Source of the DNA: Nitrososphaerota archaeon
Lineage (GTDB): Archaea; Thermoproteota; Nitrososphaeria; Nitrososphaerales; CADDZS01
NCBI GenBank assembly: GCA_027886795.1
Contig: JAPCJU010000109.1
Span: 1-5,077 of the forward strand
Length of the DNA: 5,077 bases
Direction: 5' to 3'
Part shown: one piece after another, positions 1 to 5,077 of the stretch
Layout of the letters: every line of letters starts with the position of its first letter
How positions within the stretch are numbered: the first letter of the stretch is position 1
Notes under the pieces: generated by a model
What the model saw: only the letters and a program-made list of their open reading frames with translations
Told to the model about the DNA's origin: nothing
Databases searched by the model: none
Program-made: the position numbers and the translations under genes

Positions 1-8
1 ACTCAAGT

Positions 9-182
9 CTATTCTCCCCAGTCTTCCTTTACACTCTCAGCAACCTTGATTGTAACGGTTCCGTTATTCAAGGCTGCAACTTCGTAATCGGCGCCGCAAT
101 CAGGACATGTGATTATCTCGCCGATGACTGCGTCATTTTCGACGTGAACATTTGCATCGCATTCTAGACACTTTGCTTCCAT
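9..182 (-). CDS. lysW: LysW amino-group carrier protein (lysine/arginine biosynthesis)
   Basis: The 57-residue product is a cytosolic carrier protein. In this family the C-terminal glutamate side chain is joined to the amino group of aminoadipate or glutamate, and the substrate is then reduced and transaminated while protein-bound. The sequence shows a small zinc ribbon (C5-x2-C8 and C26-x2-C29), an acidic composition (about 13 Asp/Glu) and the family-defining C-terminus EDWGE (residues 53-57), so the gene is complete. No other in-frame start exists, because the frame is closed by the TGA that also ends argH. The start lies 12 bp past the argH stop, with a Shine-Dalgarno site inside the end of argH. 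Next to argG and argH it most likely serves arginine synthesis through LysW-glutamate; a dual role in lysine synthesis is known in Sulfolobus and cannot be excluded. The ligase, kinase, reductase and aminotransferase partners are not in the window. Confidence 0.95.
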   Translation of the reverse strand: MEAKCLECDANVHVENDAVIGEIITCPDCGADYEVAALNNGTVTIKVAESVKEDWGE

Positions 183-194
183 TTCTTGATCATT

Positions 195-1730
195 TCACCT
201 CCCAAGACTTCCAGTACCTTTGCCAAGTTTTTCGATCGAATTAGCGGCAGAACTCAGAAGTTCGCGCGACTCTGAAATCCCGTCCTCAAGCGAGTTGATG
301 GTCGCCTCATGTTTGGAGATAGATTCGCGTCTTTTCTTTACCGCTTCTTTTACGAGTCTCGGATTTGGAGACCCAACCGCACTTCTCCGTTGAAGAGCAA
401 GCTTTGGGTCAAAGATCAGTTTCAATTCTTCAGCGGGAATTGTCACCCCCAGAATCTCGGACAACACCTTGGGGCTTGCAGTCGTGATTTGTCCGCGCCC
501 GCTATTGTTTGATGCTACGTGCCTCACCAGTTTTCCCACTCGATTGTGCGCCTCTCTGAAGGAAAGATGATGTTTCTCAACAAGGTAATCAGCCAGCTCG
601 GTAGCGAAGAGAAATTCGTCAGATTTCACTGCCTCCATCATGTTGTCGACAGAGAACTTTAGTTCAGAAATTACATCGGATAGTATCGAAATTGAAACGA
701 TTGCCTTGTCCATGGCGCTCCATAGGTTTCTGGTAAGTTCCTGAAGATCGAGATTGTAACTTAATGGAAGGGATTTCATGAGGCCCATTGCAGCGGTCAA
801 GTCTCCGAGAACTTGGCTCGTTTTTGCTCTAAAAATTTCAGGAACTATGGCGTTCTTCTTCTGAGGCATCATGCTCGAAGTTGAAGCGAACTCGTCCGAT
901 ATCTCGGCGAATGAAAACTCTCGAGTCGTCCAGAGGATTATTTCTTCAGCAAGACGGCTGAGATCGGTCATCGTCTGTGTGCACAGATAGATTGCTTCGG
1001 TCGCAAAATCTCTGGAAGAGACGGCATCAAGAGAATTTTCCAAGACAGAGTCAAATCCCAAAAGTTCGGCCGCCCGGTCCCGGTCGATATCAAAACCGGT
1101 GGACGAAAGTGCACCCGCGCCAATCGGGGAAAGATTCGTTCTGAGATAACAGTCCACAAGCCTCGAAAAATCGCGATCGAGAGAGTCAAAGTGCGCGAGC
1201 AGATGGTGCCCAAGAGTTACCGGTTGTCCACGCTGAAGATGAGTATATCCTGGCATCACCGACGCCGAGTATTTTCCCGATTGTACAAGCAGAGATTTTT
1301 CCAGTTTGACAATTGATTTAGCAAGAAGAATCAGATCCTCGCGGAGCGCCATTCGAATAGCGGTCGCGACTTGATCGTTCCTGCTCTTCCCCAGATTCAT
1401 CATTCCGCCGGAATCATTTCCGATTTTTGAAATCACGTAGTCTTCCACATTCATGTGGACGTCCTCCAGCTCAGCTTTCATCTCAAAGTCATTCGGTATC
1501 TGTTTCAAGGCATTTAGAATCTGTCCCGCTATTTTGCGATCAAGAATCTTTCGCTCAGCCAGCATGATAACATGCGCCGAATTTATTGCGACCACAGACG
1601 AAAGGAGTTTCACATCGATATCTATCGAAGCAGTATACTCCGCCGCGTCTGAGGAAAAAACTCCGAGACGAGATGAATGCAGAATATCCTTTTCTTTCAA
1701 CTCGACACTCTCACTTGCTGTTATCGACAT
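195..1730 (-). CDS. argH: Argininosuccinate lyase
   Basis: This enzyme splits argininosuccinate into arginine and fumarate, the last step of arginine synthesis; the family is a cytosolic homotetramer. The 511-residue product has the fumarase/aspartase-superfamily blocks in order: DVHMNVE at 90-96, SRNDQVAT at 116-123, PGYTHLQRGQPVTLGHH at 160-176 (conserved Thr163-His164), and the signature loop SSMMPQKKN at 285-293 with the catalytic-serine pair 285/286 and lysines 291/292. The usual proline after the loop asparagine is Ala294. The family is usually about 460-500 residues. Here the C-terminus carries a charged helical extension (about 465-511) that may be coiled coil. The ATG start has GAGGAG 7 nt upstream. 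The gene lies 46 bp after argG and 12 bp before lysW, consistent with one operon. Function is secure despite the loop substitution. Confidence 0.97.
   Translation of the reverse strand: MSITASESVELKEKDILHSSRLGVFSSDAAEYTASIDIDVKLLSSVVAINSAHVIMLAERKILDRKIAGQILNALKQIPNDFEMKAELEDVHMNVEDYVISKIGNDSGGMMNLGKSRNDQVATAIRMALREDLILLAKSIVKLEKSLLVQSGKYSASVMPGYTHLQRGQPVTLGHHLLAHFDSLDRDFSRLVDCYLRTNLSPIGAGALSSTGFDIDRDRAAELLGFDSVLENSLDAVSSRDFATEAIYLCTQTMTDLSRLAEEIILWTTREFSFAEISDEFASTSSMMPQKKNAIVPEIFRAKTSQVLGDLTAAMGLMKSLPLSYNLDLQELTRNLWSAMDKAIVSISILSDVISELKFSVDNMMEAVKSDEFLFATELADYLVEKHHLSFREAHNRVGKLVRHVASNNSGRGQITTASPKVLSEILGVTIPAEELKLIFDPKLALQRRSAVGSPNPRLVKEAVKKRRESISKHEATINSLEDGISESRELLSSAANSIEKLGKGTGSLGR
196..203 (-). 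promoter_or_regulatory. Shine-Dalgarno site of lysW, inside the argH stop region
   Basis: Read on the minus strand the site is GGGAGGTG, running into the A of the argH TGA stop. It is a strong match to the anti-Shine-Dalgarno end of archaeal 16S rRNA. The last argH codons (Leu-Gly-Arg-stop) form it, so lysW translation is probably coupled to ribosomes finishing argH. The spacing to the lysW ATG is about 13 nt, somewhat long. Confidence 0.75.
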
Positions 1731-1737
1731 TAAGAGA

Positions 1738-1743
1738 CTCCTC
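1738..1743 (-). promoter_or_regulatory. Shine-Dalgarno site of argH
   Basis: GAGGAG on the minus strand lies 7 nt before the argH ATG. It supports this start and fits an internal operon gene translated from a leadered mRNA. Confidence 0.75.
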
Positions 1744-1756
1744 TGCTAGATGCCCC

Positions 1757-1766
1757 GAAAATTTTC
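1757..1766. repeat. 10-bp perfect palindrome between argG and argH
   Basis: GAAAATTTTC is a perfect palindrome in the 46-bp gap between the argG stop and the argH start. It has no loop and no following T tract, so it is not a convincing terminator. It could be a minor protein-binding site or chance in an AT-rich spacer. Confidence 0.3.
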
Positions 1767-1776
1767 TCATGTAAGG

Positions 1777-3021
1777 CTACGATCTTTTGCTCGGAGTCCT
1801 TGCAATCTGGAGTGGTGTCTTTTTCTTTTTTCCGCTTGTGAGTTTCTCGTTTGCAACGCGGGATGGAAGACCCCAGAGCTCGATGAAACCAACTGCCGCG
1901 TTTTGGTCAAACGTAGATGTCCGGTCATAGGTGGAAAGCTTGTGCTGGTATAGTGATTCGTCCGACTTTCGGCCGACTATGCGCATACCGCCCTTGTAGA
2001 ACTTTGCCCTAACTGTTCCCGAAACTCTGCTTTGCGTTGCATCTATGAAAGCGTCGAGAGCGAGTCGCGCGGGTTCCATCCAAAGACCTGAATAGACGAG
2101 CCACGACCACTCTTCCTCAACCTTTGACTTGAAAGAAAGCTCGTGTCTCGTCAGAACGAGTTTCTCGAGATCTTTGTGGGCAGCAATGAGCGTGAGCGCC
2201 GCGGGGCACTCGTAAACTTCTCTCGATTTTATTCCGACCAGCCGGTCCTCAATGTGATCTACAATTCCAAAGCCGTTCAACCCCGCTTTCTCATTCACGT
2301 ATCGGATTAATTCAACGGGAGAGGACTTGTGTCCGTCTACCGAAACTGGTACGCCGCTTTCGAACTCGACTTCAAGATATTGCGCCTTGTCTGGCGCGTT
2401 TTTCGCGGCGACGCACCATTCAAAAGCTTCCTCGGGCGGCTCGACGAAAGGATCCTCCAAGGGGCCAGATTCAATGGAGCGGCCCCAGAGATTTTGGTCC
2501 GTAGAGAAAATTGATTTGCTCGGTTTTATTGGAATTCCGTTTTTCTCCGCGTATTTGATCTCGTCCTCACGGTTGAGATTCCACTCTCTGACGGGCGCAA
2601 TAATTCGGAGTGAGGGATTCATTGCTTTGACGGTAATGTCAAATCGTACCTGGTCGTTCCCCTTCCCTGTACAGCCGTGCGCAACTGCAACAGCGCCCTC
2701 TTTTTCCGCAACCTCAACTAATTTTTCAGCAAGCAAGGGTCGCGCAATTGCAGTGCTAAGCGGATATGATCCTTCGTAAAGGCTGTTTGCCTTGATGCTC
2801 TTGAAAACATAATCTCGAGCAAATTCTTCTTTTGCATCGAGCTGGTAATGATTAACTGCACCGATCTTTTTGGCTGTCTCCCCTATTCGGGAAAGATCTT
2901 CTTGCTGCCCGACATCTACAGTGCAGGTAACGACGTCTAATCCATATTTCTCTTTAATCCATTTGATAGATACTGAAGTATCCAGACCGCCTGAATACGC
3001 TAGGACGACTTTTTCACTCAA
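1777..3021 (-). CDS. argG: Argininosuccinate synthase
   Basis: This enzyme condenses citrulline and aspartate to argininosuccinate, using ATP and releasing AMP and pyrophosphate. The 414-residue product is full length for the family. It opens with the ATP-pyrophosphatase P-loop SGGLDTS (10-16), followed by AHGCTGKGNDQVRFD (114-128), STDQNLWGRSIE (173-184), SREVYECPAA (266-275) and the C-terminal TFDQNAAVGFIELWG block (370-384). The last 18 or so residues form a basic tail (GKKKK near 397-401, ending PSKRS). The start is TTG: the family begins a few residues before the P-loop, and no ATG, GTG or other TTG lies between it and the upstream in-frame stop. No Shine-Dalgarno site precedes it, while a TATA box lies about 40-45 nt upstream. 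It is therefore probably the first, weakly leadered gene of the argG-argH-lysW operon. Confidence 0.97.
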   Translation of the reverse strand: MSEKVVLAYSGGLDTSVSIKWIKEKYGLDVVTCTVDVGQQEDLSRIGETAKKIGAVNHYQLDAKEEFARDYVFKSIKANSLYEGSYPLSTAIARPLLAEKLVEVAEKEGAVAVAHGCTGKGNDQVRFDITVKAMNPSLRIIAPVREWNLNREDEIKYAEKNGIPIKPSKSIFSTDQNLWGRSIESGPLEDPFVEPPEEAFEWCVAAKNAPDKAQYLEVEFESGVPVSVDGHKSSPVELIRYVNEKAGLNGFGIVDHIEDRLVGIKSREVYECPAALTLIAAHKDLEKLVLTRHELSFKSKVEEEWSWLVYSGLWMEPARLALDAFIDATQSRVSGTVRAKFYKGGMRIVGRKSDESLYQHKLSTYDRTSTFDQNAAVGFIELWGLPSRVANEKLTSGKKKKTPLQIARTPSKRS

Positions 3022-3039
3022 TTTCTGATTTATCGCAAA

Positions 3040-3086
3040 GTTAATTCTCGGGCAATAGTCTTTTATAACTTGCGGTCACAATTAAC
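3040..3086. promoter_or_regulatory. Inverted repeat flanking the divergent TATA box; candidate operator
   Basis: GTTAATT at 3040-3046 and AATTAAC at 3080-3086 are exact inverted copies centred near 3063, beside the TATA element. Outside the arms the similarity continues with one inserted base: GCAAA before the left arm and, read in reverse complement, GTAAAC before the right arm. Each arm falls close to the inferred start site of one divergent transcript, where a bound regulator could block transcription. No regulator is known for it; the adjacent ACT-domain protein is the obvious candidate. Short AT-rich repeats can occur by chance. Confidence 0.4.
3061..3069. promoter_or_regulatory. Probable TATA box shared by the divergent argG and ACT-argF units
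   Basis: The plus strand reads TTTTATAAC and the minus strand GTTATAAAA, both good archaeal TATA-like elements built on the palindrome TTATAA (3063-3068). Taking the usual archaeal distance of about 25 bp from TATA box to start site, transcription would begin near 3040 on the minus strand and near 3090 on the plus strand. That leaves about 20-nt leaders before both TTG starts. No BRE was confidently assigned and the start sites are inferred. Confidence 0.5.
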
Positions 3087-3110
3087 GTTTACAGTCAATG
3101 ATGACCCGTA

Positions 3111-3809
3111 TTGGTCAATGCAGTTTCGATCTCTAAAGTGGTGAAGGGTGTGATAGACAACGACCTTTCACTTCAAGACGCGCTTAGCAGAAAGTACGGA
3201 AATTATACTGCCATTGCGCGAATCATAAAACCGAAGGTAGAGAAAGATCTTGGTAGAAAAGTTAACTTCGAATCCCTTGTCACTTCTGTAAAGCGAGTAA
3301 AGCCACGCTTCCAAGAAAACGCTGGAGGAATAGAGGGAGTCCTCACCCGCAGCGTCGTCAATGTTAGGACTGATGTCGCGAAGCTGAATTTGGAAAAGAG
3401 CAAGAGATCCCTTGAAGCAGCTCGAAATATCATGGCATCGTACCAGGAAGAATTCCTCCAGATTTCTGAAAGTAATTCTGCGATTACGATGATTTTTGAT
3501 CAGAAACTTCTGGAAGAGATTCACAAAAAATTCAACGACGACGATGTATTGGACGAGCAATCAGACCTCGCGGCAATAATCGTTCACAGCCCGACCGAAA
3601 TTGTGCGAACCCCGGGTGTCGTCTTGTCAATTTATGCAAAGATAGCCGAAAATCATGTGAACATCGAAGACACGGTTAGTTGCTTCACGGACACGATCAT
3701 CGTGATACGGATGGACGACGTTGCAAGAACTTTTTCCACGCTGACCGATTTGATAAGCGAATACCGGGCGAAAAGCAAGAAACGACAAAGAGGAGTGATT
3801 CAAAAGTGA
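3111..3809 (+). CDS. ACT-domain protein, predicted amino-acid-responsive regulator
   Basis: The 232-residue product resembles archaeal proteins described as predicted regulators of amino acid metabolism with an ACT domain; I do not recognise a characterised member. Residues 1-65 are helical and rich in Lys/Arg, with a GNYTAIARIIKP segment (30-41) and NFESLVTSVKRVKP (52-65) that could be a helix-turn-helix-like unit. Residues about 80-142 may be a first, degenerate ACT-like unit. Residues about 150-218 look like an ACT domain, with strand-helix-strand order and IEDTVSCFTDTIIVIRMDD (185-203) typical of aspartokinase-type ACT modules. The TTG start is the first possible after the in-frame stop at 3102; GTG at 3138 or 3141 is an alternative. 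It has no Shine-Dalgarno site. No signal peptide or membrane segment is seen. Its stop overlaps argF, so it probably acts in arginine control, with arginine or a relative as a possible ligand. Confidence 0.8.
   Translation: MVNAVSISKVVKGVIDNDLSLQDALSRKYGNYTAIARIIKPKVEKDLGRKVNFESLVTSVKRVKPRFQENAGGIEGVLTRSVVNVRTDVAKLNLEKSKRSLEAARNIMASYQEEFLQISESNSAITMIFDQKLLEEIHKKFNDDDVLDEQSDLAAIIVHSPTEIVRTPGVVLSIYAKIAENHVNIEDTVSCFTDTIIVIRMDDVARTFSTLTDLISEYRAKSKKRQRGVIQK
3790..3798 (+). promoter_or_regulatory. Shine-Dalgarno site deciding the argF GTG start
   Basis: GAGGAGTGA lies within the last codons of the ACT-domain gene, about 10 nt (counted from GAGGAG) before GTG at 3806. It selects this GTG over in-frame starts further upstream that fall inside the preceding gene. 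Confidence 0.7.
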
Positions 3810-4798
3810 CTACACAAGCATCGCAGCTGCCCTCGAGTTTCTCCAAGGACCTGCTCTCCCTGGGCGAGATATCAAGCTCGGAGTTTCGATCTCTCCTAGA
3901 TCTAGCCGAGGTTTTGAGAGCGGAGCACCAGCAGAGAAAATTTCTGCATCAAGTATCAGGGAGTACCCTAGCAGTACTATTTGAAAAGCCGAGCACGCGG
4001 ACAAGGGTATCGTTTGAGGTCGGAATGTTCGAGCTCGGAGGCCATGCCATCATACTCGATTCGAAGGAACTGCAGGCTTCCCGCGGGGAAACACCCGAGG
4101 ACACGGCAAGAGCTCTCTCAGTCTTTTGCAGCGCGATTGCTGCCCGAGTATTTTCGCATGAGACACTCGAGAGATACGCCGCGGCATCTTCTGTTCCGGT
4201 GATCAATGCTCTTTCAGACCTCTACCATCCGTGCCAGACACTCGCAGATTTTCAAACGATAAAGCAGTACAAGAGAAAGTTGAAGGGTCTCAAGATCGCG
4301 TGGATCGGAGACGGCAACAATGTCTGCAACTCTTTTCTCATAGGAGCGTCCCTCAGCGGATCCAATGTGACAGTCGCGTGCCCCGAAAAATATGCCCCCC
4401 TTCCGCAAGCCATTGAGATAGCAAACCACCAATCAGAATTCAGCGGCTCTAAAATCGAGATCATCGACTCGGCTTCTGAGGCCGCTACGGATGCCGATGT
4501 CGTCGTCACGGACACATTTGTTTCGATGGGACAGGATAGTGAAAAACAGGCGCGGGCTCAGGATTTCTTGCCGGAGTACCAGGTGAACGAAGAGTTGATG
4601 GCCCGGGCGAAGCCCAGCGCAATCTTCATGCATTGCCTCCCGGCACACAGAGGAGAAGAAGTGACCGCGTCAGTTCTGGATGGTCCGCAGTCGGTTGTAT
4701 GGCAGGAAGCAGAGAACAGACTTCACTCGCAAAAATCGCTTCTGTACACGCTATTGAAGCGGCCGCGATCTTCCAAACAGAAAATGTTCATGCCGTAA
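3806..4798 (+). CDS. argF: Ornithine carbamoyltransferase
   Basis: This enzyme transfers the carbamoyl group of carbamoyl phosphate to ornithine, giving citrulline. The 330-residue product is normal length. It shows the carbamoyl-phosphate site FEKPSTRTRVSFE (59-71, STRTR at 63-67), SRGET (92-96), HPCQTLAD (141-148), the ornithine-side SMG loop in DTFVSMGQ (236-243) and HCLPAHRGEEV (276-286) with its conserved cysteine. SMG together with HCLP marks ornithine rather than aspartate as substrate. Phe238 replaces the usual Trp before the SMG loop, a mild change. The start is GTG at 3806: it has a Shine-Dalgarno site, gives the expected N-terminal length and overlaps the preceding stop (GTGA, 3806-3809), implying translational coupling. 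A longer reading from 3680 would lie inside the ACT gene and is rejected. Its product feeds ArgG, encoded on the divergent operon. Confidence 0.97.
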   Translation: MTTQASQLPSSFSKDLLSLGEISSSEFRSLLDLAEVLRAEHQQRKFLHQVSGSTLAVLFEKPSTRTRVSFEVGMFELGGHAIILDSKELQASRGETPEDTARALSVFCSAIAARVFSHETLERYAAASSVPVINALSDLYHPCQTLADFQTIKQYKRKLKGLKIAWIGDGNNVCNSFLIGASLSGSNVTVACPEKYAPLPQAIEIANHQSEFSGSKIEIIDSASEAATDADVVVTDTFVSMGQDSEKQARAQDFLPEYQVNEELMARAKPSAIFMHCLPAHRGEEVTASVLDGPQSVVWQEAENRLHSQKSLLYTLLKRPRSSKQKMFMP

Positions 4799-4845
4799 GC
4801 GGCTAATCCCTAGATTGTTTGAGGGCTTGTGTACTTGCTGAATAA

Positions 4846-5077
4846 CTAGCCTAAAGCTGGTCTAATTCCAAGAGTCACATCAATGGTCATCTGGCTACCA
4901 CCACGGATAATTCCTAAGAGCAGTTTTTGTCCAGGCAGCGTGTTCAGAGCCAAATAAGATGCCAGCGCGTCGTTGTTGATGATCTTGGTGCCATTCGCGG
5001 AAATTATGATATCGCCACCAACCACATACTGCTGCCCGTCGATAATCACATTTGAATTTCCAACTCGAAGTCCCGCG
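4846..5077 (-). CDS. C-terminal PDZ domain of a trypsin/HtrA-like serine protease (partial)
   Basis: Only the last 76 residues are in the window; the gene begins beyond the right edge. The visible part reads as the second half of a PDZ domain: a GGDIIISANGTKI segment (20-32 of the visible part), a helix NDALASYLALN (35-45), then PGQKLLLGIIRGG (48-60) and a final strand ending in GIRPALG. This layout is typical of the C-terminal PDZ of HtrA/DegP-type extracytoplasmic proteases, which are common in Thaumarchaeota. The protease domain, catalytic triad and any signal peptide are not visible, so protease identity is inferred from family resemblance. A GTG at 5049 lies inside the domain and is not the real start. 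The gene converges on argF with 47 bp between the stops and is probably unrelated to arginine synthesis. Confidence 0.8.
   Translation of the reverse strand, partial: AGLRVGNSNVIIDGQQYVVGGDIIISANGTKIINNDALASYLALNTLPGQKLLLGIIRGGSQMTIDVTLGIRPALG

Noticed and set aside
2327..2779. A 150-codon open frame on the plus strand opposite argG
   Set aside because: It lies entirely inside argG on the other strand, shows no recognisable domain and has no upstream Shine-Dalgarno site; argG is unambiguous.
3118..3144. An 8-codon ATG mini-frame overlapping the start of the ACT gene
   Set aside because: It has no Shine-Dalgarno site, is not arginine-rich and nothing supports a leader-peptide role; probably chance.
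3168..3560. A 130-codon open frame on the minus strand opposite the ACT gene
   Set aside because: It has no domain-like features and lies opposite a coding frame supported by ACT-domain similarity and coupling to argF.
3680..3805. An N-terminal extension of argF starting at 3680
   Set aside because: The extra 42 residues lie inside the ACT gene in another frame and are unlike any OTCase N-terminus; GTG at 3806 has a Shine-Dalgarno site and gives the normal length.
4799..4845. A terminator between convergent argF and the PDZ gene
   Set aside because: The 47-bp gap shows neither a clear hairpin nor a run of four or more T on either strand, so no terminator can be assigned.
1..5077. CRISPR arrays, insertion sequences, tRNA or rRNA genes
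   Set aside because: I saw no regularly spaced repeats, transposase-like frames, terminal inverted repeats or tRNA-like folds; coding genes fill almost the whole window.

Overview
The window is an arginine-biosynthesis locus that looks archaeal, most likely from the Nitrososphaeria (Thaumarchaeota) or a related Thermoproteota lineage. Three things point there. One gene encodes a LysW amino-group carrier protein ending in the diagnostic EDWGE. The first genes of the transcription units lack Shine-Dalgarno sites and sit behind a TTTATAA-type TATA box, while internal genes have good Shine-Dalgarno sites. The right edge holds the PDZ end of a secreted-type trypsin/HtrA-like protease of a kind common in these archaea. 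The lineage is inferred from gene content and style only.

Layout. The minus strand carries a compact operon read right to left: argG (argininosuccinate synthase, 1777-3021), argH (argininosuccinate lyase, 195-1730) and lysW (9-182). It probably continues past the left edge into further LysW-pathway genes. An 89-bp divergent promoter region (3022-3110) separates it from a plus-strand pair: an ACT-domain protein of regulator type (3111-3809) and argF (ornithine carbamoyltransferase, 3806-4798), which overlap by 4 bp. Convergent to argF, the C-terminal end of a PDZ-domain protein (4846-5077, minus) enters from the right edge.

How the genes work together. LysW would carry glutamate through a protein-bound route to ornithine. 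ArgF converts ornithine and carbamoyl phosphate to citrulline, ArgG joins citrulline to aspartate, and ArgH splits argininosuccinate to arginine and fumarate. All three ornithine-to-arginine steps are therefore present, on two divergent transcription units.

The least understood part is the ACT-domain gene. Its product has a helical, possibly DNA-binding N-terminus and a probable ligand-binding C-terminus. It is translationally coupled to argF and faces argG across a short intergenic region. That region holds a TATA element placed near the middle of an inverted repeat (GTTAATT...AATTAAC). Together these suggest a local amino-acid-responsive regulator of arginine synthesis; this is a hypothesis from context, not a demonstrated function.
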